Of a stretch of DNA of 64,000 bases, positions 7,587 to 16,523 are shown one piece after another (positions within the stretch are counted from its first letter, which is position 1; the number at the start of each line of letters is the position of its first letter). The notes beneath the pieces were generated by a model. It did no database searches and was not told where the DNA came from. It saw nothing but the letters and a program-made list of their open reading frames with translations. The position numbers and the translations under genes were made by a program. Source of the stretch: CALBTQ01 sp036725605. GTDB lineage: Bacteria > Lernaellota > Lernaellaia > Lernaellales > Lernaellaceae. The stretch lies in NCBI GenBank assembly GCA_036725605.1, contig DAIMDW010000028.1, forward strand, positions 1 to 64,000. The letters are read 5' to 3'.

Positions 7587-8399
7587 ATGAAAGCAATATG
7601 TCTTTTTATTCTGATCTGCATTTTAGTTTTCACTTTCGGCTGCGGCAGTGATTCGGAAACTTCGAATGATGACGATTCGACCGATGATGATTTCTTTGAC
7701 GATGACGACGACGATAATAATGACGATGACGACGACAATGATGATGATTCGGATGACGATGATGATTCAGTGGATGACGATACCGGGGATGATGATGATA
7801 CCGGCGATTGCAGCACCCCGGCAGCGTTCGATTGGCTGATGAATTATTGCCATTTCGACATCTATGACGTACACGGGAATGATATGTCCTATGATGACGT
7901 TCTGGACGAATGCGATCCGTGTCTGGTTGCCTGTTACCTGGAAAACTACAACGATGGATGCTTGGATGCCGGTATTTGCGTTGATCAATGCCTTGGCGTT
8001 GCGCCGTCACTGTCCAATCCCTGGTTCAGCCCCAATCCCGCTGAATGGAATGATCACTATGAAGGTTGGACTTCGATCTTTTCCATTGATGTTTGCGATC
8101 CTGAAGAAGAAGAAGGTGCTTTTCATCTTTGCAATGGAACCTTCTACGTTTACGAAAGCGGAACTACCAATTTGGTAACATCTTCGAATTGGTACAACCT
8201 TATTCGCGGAGAAAATGGAGAGTCTTGTCACAGTTTGGTTACATGGGATTGCGACAATCCTGTAAAAGCCGAATTGGGATTTGTCTGGTCGGAACTTCCG
8301 TCCTACGAAAAATATTGCATCGATGTCTATGGAACAGACCTGGACGGAAATGAAAGTTACCCGATTTCTAACTTTTGCTTGTGGTTCCCAACCTCGTAA
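7587..8399 (+). CDS. Asp-rich, Cys-rich predicted lipoprotein
   Basis: The 270-residue product begins with a short basic start and a hydrophobic stretch ending LVFTFGC, a lipoprotein signal with the lipid-accepting Cys at about residue 19. A linker of about 45 residues follows, made almost entirely of Asp with a few Asn, Ser, Thr and Gly. A globular domain of about 200 residues with many Cys follows (for example CDPCLVACYLENYNDGC). The protein should sit on the outer face of a membrane, with the acidic linker acting as a spacer or cation-binding segment. The globular domain is not recognised. The linker is encoded by GAT/GAC repeats, which makes it prone to length change. Confidence 0.75.
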   Translation: MKAICLFILICILVFTFGCGSDSETSNDDDSTDDDFFDDDDDDNNDDDDDNDDDSDDDDDSVDDDTGDDDDTGDCSTPAAFDWLMNYCHFDIYDVHGNDMSYDDVLDECDPCLVACYLENYNDGCLDAGICVDQCLGVAPSLSNPWFSPNPAEWNDHYEGWTSIFSIDVCDPEEEEGAFHLCNGTFYVYESGTTNLVTSSNWYNLIRGENGESCHSLVTWDCDNPVKAELGFVWSELPSYEKYCIDVYGTDLDGNESYPISNFCLWFPTS

Positions 8400-8518
8400 C
8401 GAAAATTGAACTCAAGAAAAGCGCCTGTGCATAAACCGCATTTCATATTATCTGTGTTCCCGATCAACTGTGTGACGAGAACGTTGCCGAGTTCCAGTTC
8501 GGGTGGAGTGTTTCAATT

Positions 8519-9898
8519 TCACTCAGATCGATGGCCTCTGCTTCGACAGTAATCGGCACGTTCCTGGTCGTGGAATAGTCTACTCCATAAGGAAGCCATG
8601 TTAATCCATTGATCGGAATAAGTAGCTTTGGACTCAGCAGTGGTCAGATGGAAGCGGGCTCGCTCGTTGTCAATTCCATGCCACCCCTCGGCCAATCTGA
8701 TATGCTCCGCCGCCTTAGTAACATATTCCTCCGCTTCCTTTAGAGCCGTAGCGGCGCCTTCTGGATCCGCAAGAATTTCCTCCAAGTCGATCGCATACTC
8801 CAAGGTTGCTTCAAATTTATTGTAAGCCATACGCCGGCGGATCAATTGCAGGCATCGACGGGCATTACCATTATCATCAAGCAGCTTCAACCATTTTTCG
8901 GCCATGAATCGGAGGTCATCATTGTTATCCACATACTCATCAGCGTTGTGCAGACATACACGACAATGCTCCTCATCATTGAGCGCATCCATCCATCCCT
9001 CAGCAAGATCGAGCCAATCAAGCAGCGAATTGCAAACCACCTCCCCTTTGGACAACAAGGTAGCGACGCTATGGAAATCTCCCTTCTGAAAACGCCATAA
9101 CACCGCAATCTCCTTGAATCCGGAAGCTCCTTTTAAATTGAAGTGCCTTTTCTGATCGAAAAACTTTTCATTCTCATCAATCGGGTGGCAATGTTCATCC
9201 AGAAGGATTTGATCCGATACCCAATCCGAATTGAGGTCCAAAGCCTTCTTGCGGCAGGTGTGGAATCGTTCCTCATCACCCCACACATACCAGGCTTCGG
9301 CCAGAGTAATCCAATCTCTAACACCGTCGGCTGCATCCTGGGCATTTTTCAACAATTCGAGAATGAAGGACTCATTTCGCCCAAGACGAGCCGCCAAATC
9401 GACGACATACAATAGATCGTGAGAAGATCCTTCCGCATCATTGAACGCTGCATCGAAATGAGCCTCCGCCTTATCTTTTAAGCCCAATACATACAGCGCC
9501 CATAAAGCCGAATCATAATGCCCCCAGGCATTGAAAGCGCAATCGGCCGCCCGGTTATAAGCTGCCGCGTATCGCTCAGGCGTTTCCTTAGCCGCTGTCC
9601 AGTTCAAAATTTGATACGGCAGATGATCTCGCTCGTTGGGGAAACGCATGATCGAGCGGATGTCTCTCTGATGGTCAAAGCCCCACAACGATAAAAAATA
9701 GTGCGGTTCTTCATCCCATACTCGATTTCCGCGCCACATCCCCGGTCTCAACGACCACAATCCCGGGCGCAACAATCTTTTAAAAGCCTCTTGTGCCTGG
9801 TCTCCCAAATCGATAACACCTTCGCCGCCAAGACGAACAAGTGCCGTCGTCGAAGCCATCCGCCGACAAATCTTTTGTATATTCACATCCAGTACCAC
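8519..9898 (-). CDS. Helical-repeat (TPR/Sel1-like) protein of unknown function
   Basis: A 459-residue soluble protein without a signal peptide. The sequence is built from loosely repeated helix pairs: DWITLAEAWYVWGDEERFHTC, DWLDLAEGWMDALNDEEHC and HIRLAEGWHGIDNERARFHL share L-A-E-x-W followed by an acidic turn and a Cys/Arg-containing helix. Spacing is about 35 residues, as in TPR-like solenoids, which usually bind proteins. The start is uncertain: GTG at 9898 has no visible ribosome binding site, while ATG at 9859 has a poor one. It is divergent from the HIRAN gene with a 138-base gap. No function is proposed. Confidence 0.7.
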   Translation of the reverse strand: MVLDVNIQKICRRMASTTALVRLGGEGVIDLGDQAQEAFKRLLRPGLWSLRPGMWRGNRVWDEEPHYFLSLWGFDHQRDIRSIMRFPNERDHLPYQILNWTAAKETPERYAAAYNRAADCAFNAWGHYDSALWALYVLGLKDKAEAHFDAAFNDAEGSSHDLLYVVDLAARLGRNESFILELLKNAQDAADGVRDWITLAEAWYVWGDEERFHTCRKKALDLNSDWVSDQILLDEHCHPIDENEKFFDQKRHFNLKGASGFKEIAVLWRFQKGDFHSVATLLSKGEVVCNSLLDWLDLAEGWMDALNDEEHCRVCLHNADEYVDNNDDLRFMAEKWLKLLDDNGNARRCLQLIRRRMAYNKFEATLEYAIDLEEILADPEGAATALKEAEEYVTKAAEHIRLAEGWHGIDNERARFHLTTAESKATYSDQWINMASLWSRLFHDQERADYCRSRGHRSE

Positions 9899-10036
9899 GT
9901 TGTTTTAGTAATCATAAATTCCTTTCCGCTGTTTTTATCATAATCGCTCAGTCGAAAATACTTCTATCCCAACAATACGCCCCCATATGTCGCAGAGATA
10001 TTCAACAATGGCGACATAAGCAAAAAGGGGTAAGAG

Positions 10037-10879
10037 ATGGAAGCTTTTCGGATGTATCAGATTGAAGCAGTAATTCCCAAGGGAAAAATGGCTGGGCAAT
10101 TTACCGAAGCGGCCGGCGTTCTGCAACCTTCAAGTGCGCCGATCAATCAGCCGTTGATCGACGAATGGAAAATCGACGACGCGATCATCGGGGGACAAAT
10201 CCGCCTTTCCCTGTACGGCGATCGGCAGTCCAGACGTTTGGTGCCGCTCAATTCCGATCCGGCGTTTCGACTTCTGCGATTGTTCACTTCCCTGGCCGGG
10301 ATCCACAATGGGCTGATTCTCCATGAACTGGAGAAGATGCACTATTTCCAATATGCCGACGGTCTGGAACTGCAAACCGCCATCGATCTTCTGTCCGCAA
10401 ACGAGCGGATGAACACCTTTCTGGAAGCGATGCTCGGATCATGGCGGAATCTTTCGTTGCAAAAAGCCGCGAACCTGGCGGTGCTGGCCGGTATCGATCC
10501 GCAAACATCGGAACATGAACTGCGGCGTCTTGCCGGCGAATGGTACAAAAACGCCGATGTGTGGAGCACCAGAATCGCCGGATTCTCACACCAGGCCAAG
10601 CATTTCCTACACCAAGAAAACGGGGTGGAGAAAAGCAAGCTGGCTCAGGGTGACCGCTGCTATCTGGTGCGCGAACCGTATAATCCCGACGATCCGAACG
10701 CGGTAACGGTGCTTCATCAATCGGGGAAAAAACTGGGATATCTGCGTCGCACCATTGCGGAACACATCGCGCCGATCATCGATCTGGGTGCGGTCTTTCG
10801 GGCCAAAGTCGGAGCGTTTCTGCCGGATGATTGTCCGGTCAGCGCCCGCGTCTATTTGGCCGTGGAGCGCGTCGGCTGA
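10037..10879 (+). CDS. HIRAN-domain protein
   Basis: The 280-residue product has an unrecognised N-terminal part (about 1-180) and a C-terminal HIRAN domain (about 185-278). The domain shows the hallmark LVREPYNPDDPNAVTVL followed by GKKLGYLRR and a closing RAKVGAF strand. HIRAN domains bind 3' single-stranded DNA ends in Rad5/HLTF proteins and also occur alone in bacteria beside defence or restriction genes. The ATG is preceded by AAGGGG at suitable spacing. Its last 28 bp overlap the convergent WYL regulator gene. A role in handling damaged or foreign DNA is an inference from the domain and the nearby CRISPR locus. Confidence 0.8.
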   Translation: MEAFRMYQIEAVIPKGKMAGQFTEAAGVLQPSSAPINQPLIDEWKIDDAIIGGQIRLSLYGDRQSRRLVPLNSDPAFRLLRLFTSLAGIHNGLILHELEKMHYFQYADGLELQTAIDLLSANERMNTFLEAMLGSWRNLSLQKAANLAVLAGIDPQTSEHELRRLAGEWYKNADVWSTRIAGFSHQAKHFLHQENGVEKSKLAQGDRCYLVREPYNPDDPNAVTVLHQSGKKLGYLRRTIAEHIAPIIDLGAVFRAKVGAFLPDDCPVSARVYLAVERVG

Positions 10880-11880
10880 GTGGAGCTCTCGTACTTGGCC
10901 GCGATCGCCAGGGCGGTACGCCGCACCTGCTCGGCCAGTTCCGGCGGATGCAGCACCTGCACCTGGTCGGTATAGGACAACACCCACCAAACCACTTCCT
11001 GCAAGCCGCCGACGGTCATCGTGACCTCCAACGAACCGTCAGTGTTTTTCTTATTCACCTGCGACGGATGAAAAAGGATTTCCTCCGGATAGTGCGCCAC
11101 CTCGGCGTCGAAGCGAATCCGCACCTCGGTCGGTTCGCCCTGGTAAATGCCGAAACTGCGGTCGATTGTTTCCGCCAACGAAAAACCTTCCGGCGGATCG
11201 AACGCCTCGTCGGTAACCTCGATCCGGCGGATACGCCGCACCGAGAAGATCGTCACGTCGGGCCGCTCGGCGGAAAAAGCAGCTAGGTAAAGAATCTGCC
11301 GGTAGACGACGATCCCGCAGGGCTTGATCACATACTCGCGCGGCTCTTTCCAGGACGGATTGAAGTAGGTCATCCGGCAAATGCGGTGCGACAGGATCGC
11401 CTTGTTCAGCGTCGAAACGATTCCCTGCATTTCGCGATACAGCGCACGCTGGTGATGAATCGGCGCAAAGTGCGTGTCGATGTCCTCCAGGCGCGCCACC
11501 ACGCGCGGCGGCAGCGTCGCGGCGATCTTCGCCCGCAGGCGATCCATGCCGTCCTTGTAAGGCGTGCCCGCGAAAAAATCGAAGAGGCCGGAAGCCAGCC
11601 ACATGGCGATCAGTTCGTCCTGATCGAGCGGAAACGGCGGCATGTCGGGTGCGGGGCCCAGCACGCCCCAATACTTTTGCGCGCCGTCCTGGCTGACGAT
11701 GCCCAGCGGGAACCCCGCCTGCCCCAGCGCATCCAGATCGCGCTCGATCGTGCGCCGTGCGACGCCGTGTTCCTCGACCAACTCGCCCACCGTGACGCCG
11801 ACGGTGCGATGCGCCGCCAGCTTCATCAGGATGTTCCATTGACGAACAAGCTGTTCATTGCGTCCGGCATGATCCGGCAT
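10852..11880 (-). CDS. WYL-domain transcriptional regulator
   Basis: The 342-residue product carries an N-terminal winged helix-turn-helix of the DeoR/HTH_11 type (TVGELVEEHGVARRTIERDLDAL). A WYL domain follows with strands typical of the family (REYVIKPCGIVVYRQILYLAAF, SVRRIRRIEV) and a WCX-like C-terminus. WYL regulators sense ligands, possibly nucleic acid, and often control CRISPR-Cas, CBASS or BREX loci. The ATG at 11880 has a clear GGAGG six bases upstream; a TTG at 11892 is less likely. It lies 60 bp beyond the trailer end of the CRISPR array on the same strand as the cas genes, so it is a candidate regulator of that locus. That link is contextual. Confidence 0.88.
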   Translation of the reverse strand: MPDHAGRNEQLVRQWNILMKLAAHRTVGVTVGELVEEHGVARRTIERDLDALGQAGFPLGIVSQDGAQKYWGVLGPAPDMPPFPLDQDELIAMWLASGLFDFFAGTPYKDGMDRLRAKIAATLPPRVVARLEDIDTHFAPIHHQRALYREMQGIVSTLNKAILSHRICRMTYFNPSWKEPREYVIKPCGIVVYRQILYLAAFSAERPDVTIFSVRRIRRIEVTDEAFDPPEGFSLAETIDRSFGIYQGEPTEVRIRFDAEVAHYPEEILFHPSQVNKKNTDGSLEVTMTVGGLQEVVWWVLSYTDQVQVLHPPELAEQVRRTALAIAAKYESSTQPTRSTAK

Positions 11881-11940
11881 GGCAGCCTCCAATGAATGAT
11901 TATTTCAGAATCGATAAATCATCCAATCGAGATTGAGTTC

Positions 11941-13473
11941 CTGTCAAGTCACATCGATCCACGCGGAATCGATGAACCGGTCAGATCGAAGGCGTGGCGC
12001 ACCGAATACATGTTTCAATCCACATCGATCCACGCGGGATCGATGAACGGTGGCGACTTGCGAACCGCTTCCCGGGGTGATCGTTTCAATCCACATCGAT
12101 CCACGCGGGATCGATGAACCCGGGCAGATCGAGCGCTGCGCGACGATCGTCGATGTTTCAATCCACATCGATCCACGCGGGATCGATGAACCCGACGTGA
12201 ACGCCGAGAACGGATACGCGGTCTGGTTTCAATCCACATCGATCCACGCGGGATCGATGAACCTTCGGCGGTGCGCTAAAAAAACCCCTGGCCGATGTTT
12301 CAATCCACATCGATCCACGCGGGATCGATGAACCTCTTCAGCGTGCATCTGGCCGCGCAGGGTCTCGTTTCAATCCACATCGATCCACGCGGGATCGATG
12401 AACAAAATCGCTGGGGCGTTACCACGGGTAAACACCTGTTTCAATCCACATCGATCCACGCGGGATCGATGAACGCGAAGACACCCTAGTCATGGTCCAC
12501 CCGACCAAGTTTCAATCCACATCGATCCACGCGGGATCGATGAACGGCGATCTGCGCGGCGGCGGAAAAACAACTCAAGGTTTCAATCCACATCGATCCA
12601 CGCGGGATCGATGAACACTTCGGCGCGAAGCCGACGACAACCGCCACTCTGTTTCAATCCACATCGATCCACGCGGGATCGATGAACCACCGGCCGGCTG
12701 ATCGTTTTCCAGGAGAAGAAGAACGTTTCAATCCACATCGATCCACGCGGGATCGATGAACGCGGCGGCGAATCTGATCCGCGTCTGGCGCTCCCTGTTT
12801 CAATCCACATCGATCCACGCGGGATCGATGAACAGTTGCCGCGTGCCGGTCAGCGCGATCGGCTCGTTGTTTCAATCCACATCGATCCACGCGGGATCGA
12901 TGAACCTGCCAGCGCGTCGGTTGCGGCGGTTTCGCACTTGTTTCAATCCACATCGATCCACGCGGGATCGATGAACGAGACATCCGACACTCTGTACCTG
13001 GGCGTCAACGGTTTCAATCCACATCGATCCACGCGGGATCGATGAACGATCGAGGCGATGATAAGTGAGGGGTATGTGAATGGTTTCAATCCACATCGAT
13101 CCACGCGGGATCGATGAACCAAGACAGCGGGCGCGCGGGGTGACCTACGACATGTTTCAATCCACATCGATCCACGCGGGATCGATGAACCGTACATCGC
13201 TGGGGGGCTCAAACCACCCAACATGTTTCAATCCACATCGATCCACGCGGGATCGATGAACGACCGAGTATCAATTCCGCTCGCTAATCAAAGAGTTTCA
13301 ATCCACATCGATCCACGCGGGATCGATGAACACTTCGGCGCGAAGCCGACGACAACCGCCGCCCTGTTTCAATCCACATCGATCCACGCGGGATCGATGA
13401 ACCCGACGGCAGTAAATGCCAGATTCCCGCGTCGCCGTTTCAATCCACATCGATCCACGCGGGATCGATGAAC
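11941..13473 (-). CRISPR. Type I-C CRISPR array, 22 repeats and 21 spacers
   Basis: The 37-base repeat starts GTTTCAATCC and ends GATGAAC on the plus strand. Transcription is inferred to be on the minus strand, so the crRNA repeat ends in GGATTGAAAC. The repeat holds a perfect 9-bp inverted repeat (CATCGATCC / GGATCGATG, 5-base loop) and leaves an 11-base 3' tail. Repeats start at 11941, 12012, 12083, 12155, 12226, 12297, 12367, 12438, 12509, 12580, 12651, 12725, 12797, 12869, 12940, 13011, 13083, 13154, 13225, 13295, 13366 and 13437. The repeat at 11941 has five substitutions and is the degenerate trailer end. Spacers are 33-37 bases, mostly 34. Spacers 12617-12650 and 13332-13365 differ at only two positions. 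Confidence 0.99.
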
Positions 13474-13669
13474 GCCTTTTCCCTAACCAGGTAAAACATC
13501 AACGAATTTTGCATAGAATGTGCGAACCTATGATACAAACCTTGAGATTCAACTCTTAAATTCCGCATCAGCAACAGTAACAAGTTGAAATTACAGAAAA
13601 CGCGAACCCTCCCCAAAACAAATGGTTGTTGCAGGTTCGCGCATGATTTTTCCGACAACATTCGACTCC
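13474..13669 (-). promoter_or_regulatory. CRISPR leader
   Basis: This 196-base AT-richer segment lies between the cas2 stop and the first intact repeat, at the end opposite the degenerate repeat. It is therefore the leader, where new spacers enter and array transcription starts. It contains an 8-bp inverted repeat (CGCGAACC at 13601-13608, GGTTCGCG at 13634-13641), followed on the minus strand by TTTTCTGT. This could terminate or attenuate the cas transcript before the array. GCGAACC also occurs at 13522-13528. A weak -10-like TATGCA lies nearer the array. Confidence 0.75.
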
Positions 13670-13960
13670 TCACACGATCAACGGATTATCGAGGTTCAGC
13701 GGTTTTCCGCGTCCATGGTGCTCCACCTTGGCCATGTCGTCCTCACACAACTTGTAGAAGCGCAGGCTATCTTCCTTGTCATTCATTTCCTTCAGCAGGC
13801 GAGCACGGAGTGTAATCCAATCGGCGCCATTGAGTTTGCACTCGAAAACGGACAACTGCACTCGTTGGCCAAAATCCAAACATGCCTTGGCAATTCGTCG
13901 CAGTCGTCGCCGCCCTTCTTTCGTTTCCGTGGACACATCATACGTAATCAGCAAATTCAT
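13670..13960 (-). CDS. cas2: CRISPR-associated endonuclease Cas2
   Basis: Cas2 forms the adaptation complex with Cas1, in which it acts mainly as a structural scaffold. The 96-residue protein starts NLLITYDVST, with the conserved Asp after the first strand. It continues RLRRIAKACLDFGQRVQLSVFEC, the standard ferredoxin-like Cas2 plan of the I-C type. It lies 9 bases after the cas1 stop and is the last cas gene before the leader. Confidence 0.97.
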   Translation of the reverse strand: MNLLITYDVSTETKEGRRRLRRIAKACLDFGQRVQLSVFECKLNGADWITLRARLLKEMNDKEDSLRFYKLCEDDMAKVEHHGRGKPLNLDNPLIV

Positions 13961-13969
13961 CGGTCACTC

Positions 13970-14995
13970 CTAACGAAAGGCGAATGGCGGATATTCGTCC
14001 AATTCACCGCGAGCCACACGCGACAAAAGCCTCGCCTGTACAAAGGGCAACAATCCGGCCGGGATCGCCTGTTCCAACAATGGATGCGAGATTTGACGAC
14101 TTTTTCGAGTTTGGTATTCGGTAAGAAAAATCCGCCTGGCTTGATCCTTCAGCGTTACTCCACCGGTTGCCGAGGTTTCGAAATCGTTGCTTTGCACTTG
14201 CTGACGATTGATCAAGGCCAGCACCATTCGGTCCACAAAGTAGGCGCGAAATTCCTCCATCAAATCCAACGCGAGGGATGGGCGTCCCGGCCGTTCCACG
14301 TGCAGAAAGCCGACCCACGGGTCGAGCGAAGCCGCCTGCAGAGCTGCGATGCAGTCGTTGAGCAATAACGCATAGCCGAAGGACAACATTGCGTTCACAG
14401 GATTTTTCGGCGGTCGACGCGATCGTTTTTCAAAGCGCAACGATGCATCCTCGACAACGATCATCGCATCCATCACGGAAAAATATTGCGCCGCGGCTTC
14501 ACCTTCATAACCGCGAATCTGATCGATCGTTTCCGCCCCCGGCAACGACGCCTCCAGCCGCGAAACGGCATCGACCGCTTTAGACAGCGATTCCACCGCC
14601 GGTCCATTGCGCTCGCGGGTTGCCCGGCGCAACAAAGCCAGACTGTTCTTGATTTTACCGCGAACAATAAACGCGGCAATTGTCCTGGTTATCGATTCGT
14701 TATCGGCAGCGCGCATTTGCTGACGACGGAGAATCGCACCGCCGGATCGCAGCCCTTCAAAGCGTCCCAAGAAACGGCCGTTTTCAGTTAACATGGCGAT
14801 GTGCAACGATCGCTCGGCACACCACTCCAAAATGAAAGGGCTAACCGACACATGTCCAAAACAGACGATCCCACTCAAACGGTGTATCGGCACACGCAAC
14901 AGTTCCTTGCGGTCCTGGGTAACAAGAACGTTTTCCCGTTCCTTATAAACATAAGCGCCGGGCGTCATGACATACAACGTGTTGAGCAGGTTCAT
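13970..14995 (-). CDS. cas1: CRISPR-associated integrase Cas1
   Basis: Cas1 integrates prespacers at the leader-repeat junction. The 341-residue product has the N-terminal beta domain (MNLLNTLYVMTPGAYVYKER). Its helical domain carries the metal-binding residues: Glu in GYEGEAAAQYF, His in GFLHVERPGRPS and the acidic DLMEEFR. The ATG at 14995 overlaps the cas4 stop as ATGA and is the proper start; the open frame extends to 15100 inside cas4. The sequence fits the Cas1 of type I-C (Dvulg) loci. Confidence 0.97.
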   Translation of the reverse strand: MNLLNTLYVMTPGAYVYKERENVLVTQDRKELLRVPIHRLSGIVCFGHVSVSPFILEWCAERSLHIAMLTENGRFLGRFEGLRSGGAILRRQQMRAADNESITRTIAAFIVRGKIKNSLALLRRATRERNGPAVESLSKAVDAVSRLEASLPGAETIDQIRGYEGEAAAQYFSVMDAMIVVEDASLRFEKRSRRPPKNPVNAMLSFGYALLLNDCIAALQAASLDPWVGFLHVERPGRPSLALDLMEEFRAYFVDRMVLALINRQQVQSNDFETSATGGVTLKDQARRIFLTEYQTRKSRQISHPLLEQAIPAGLLPFVQARLLSRVARGELDEYPPFAFR

Positions 14996-15642
14996 ACAAC
15001 ACCTCCACCTGCATCGCTTGGTTGAGCCTGTTCGAGCTTCGAATGGAAACCTGCCGGATCGGAGGTTATTTCCGGCATACATGCATCCCTGAGTGAACAT
15101 TGTTCACATTTTTTCGAATAGGATGCCGGCGGCGTCAGGCGTTGTTCTATCAACTGATGAAAACGTTCGGCGGCAGCCATCGTTTGTTTCCTTAAGGCTT
15201 CATCGCATTCGACATTCACCCGGCGATTGCTGCGCCGATAAAACAAGGCGCCTTGCGGCACGTCGACACCAAGCATTTCCTCCAAGGCCATTGCCTGGGC
15301 ACACAACTGCACACGATCGGCGAGCCGGCGGCCTTTCGCACCGTGTTTGTACTCCACAGGAAAAGGCCGCCACACGCCGGTATCCTTTTGCAGGACGAAC
15401 TCCACGACATCGGCGACACCGACCACACCGAGCCGTTCGGAGCGCAACGGCAGGGCGCGGCAGATACGCAAATCGGAGCGCACCTCGCCGGCCGGGTCAT
15501 GGACACGCTCGTGCTCGACCCGACCGGCGGCGGTGTACAGATTTTCCGTCCAAACGCCTTCGACGTGAATCAACGCACACTGTCGTTCGCAGAACACCAC
15601 ATGCTGCAATCCGGAAAGCGGATGGAAATCGTCAACGTCCAT
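14992..15642 (-). CDS. cas4: CRISPR-associated exonuclease Cas4
   Basis: Cas4 trims prespacers and selects those with the proper PAM. The 216-residue product has a RecB-type nuclease core with GVADVVEF (Asp) and PVEYKHG (Glu-x-Lys). Its four Fe-S cysteines are in place: FCERQCAL near the N-terminus and CEQCSLRDAC near the C-terminus. It starts one base after the cas7 stop and overlaps cas1. The order cas7-cas4-cas1-cas2 is standard for type I-C. Confidence 0.97.
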   Translation of the reverse strand: MDVDDFHPLSGLQHVVFCERQCALIHVEGVWTENLYTAAGRVEHERVHDPAGEVRSDLRICRALPLRSERLGVVGVADVVEFVLQKDTGVWRPFPVEYKHGAKGRRLADRVQLCAQAMALEEMLGVDVPQGALFYRRSNRRVNVECDEALRKQTMAAAERFHQLIEQRLTPPASYSKKCEQCSLRDACMPEITSDPAGFHSKLEQAQPSDAGGGVV

Positions 15643-15643
15643 A

Positions 15644-16507
15644 TCAAATCAGTTCCTTCACCTCGATACCCGACGGCAGGCCATCGAGGTCCACGGTCAC
15701 TTCATAATCGGCGAACGAGCGGGCCGGCGCCTGTTTGCGGGCGACCTTCACCCGGTCGAACAGATCGTGCGCCGGAGCATTGCCCAGAGGGCTGTCATGT
15801 TTGAAGACGATCAGCTTGCGCGTGGCCATCATGCCGCGCGCGGCGGAACGATCGACCTCGAACATCTTTTGGAGCGATTCCCACAGCAATTCGAGATCGT
15901 CACCGGAAAAGCCGGTCTGGGCGGCGAGCTGCGGCGACACGAAACCGCGCCCGAGATACAGGCCGTAGGGGATCGTTGCCTTGCGGCCCATGGTGCGGTT
16001 GTCGCCGCCCTGCGCCTCGGCTTCCTTGACCGTGGCCACGGCCATACGGGTGATGGAATGCTCGCCGGCGACGATGGGATCCAACGAGCGGGAGAAGGTC
16101 ATCTGCACCGGGCCGCGCACCTGGCCGCAATTGACGCCCAGGGACATCACCGCGCCGAACGCGCGAATGTCGAAAAAGTTTTTGCACATCCACTGCTGCG
16201 CCTTTTCAACCTCGTCCTGTTTTTGCTTTTTCTCGTCGACCTTGATGTCCAACGCCTGATACGCGCGGCGGTGCTGCTCGTTGAGAATCGCCTTTTCCTT
16301 CACGTAGATTTCGTGGGGCGGTTCGCCGCCCTTGGCCATGGTCACGTAGTTGCGGACCTTGCGCTTGAGGCACACGTCGGTAACCAGACCGTGACCGGTT
16401 TCCGGATCGATGCGCGGCAGATTCCCGGCATCGGGATCGCCGTTGGGGTTGCCGTCCTGCACGTCGAAGAGAATGACGAAATCGTAACGATTGTTCAGAG
16501 TGCTCAT
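15644..16507 (-). CDS. cas7c: Cascade backbone protein Cas7c (Csd2)
   Basis: Multiple copies of this protein coat the crRNA in the I-C Cascade complex. The 287-residue product begins with [21 protein letters not shown], quoted here for its family signature NPNGDP. It continues with a Gly-rich region and [10 protein letters not shown], both typical of Csd2/Csh2 proteins. Length is normal. The ATG at 16507 has an AAAGGA element upstream, 16 bases after the cas8c stop. Confidence 0.97.
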   Translation of the reverse strand: MSTLNNRYDFVILFDVQDGNPNGDPDAGNLPRIDPETGHGLVTDVCLKRKVRNYVTMAKGGEPPHEIYVKEKAILNEQHRRAYQALDIKVDEKKQKQDEVEKAQQWMCKNFFDIRAFGAVMSLGVNCGQVRGPVQMTFSRSLDPIVAGEHSITRMAVATVKEAEAQGGDNRTMGRKATIPYGLYLGRGFVSPQLAAQTGFSGDDLELLWESLQKMFEVDRSAARGMMATRKLIVFKHDSPLGNAPAHDLFDRVKVARKQAPARSFADYEVTVDLDGLPSGIEVKELI

Positions 16508-16523
16508 GATTTATTCCATCCTT

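Noticed and set aside
11896..13471. Several short open frames with a repeated IDPRGIDE or HRSRVDRCG pattern
   Set aside because: These are translations of the CRISPR repeats, not repeat proteins.
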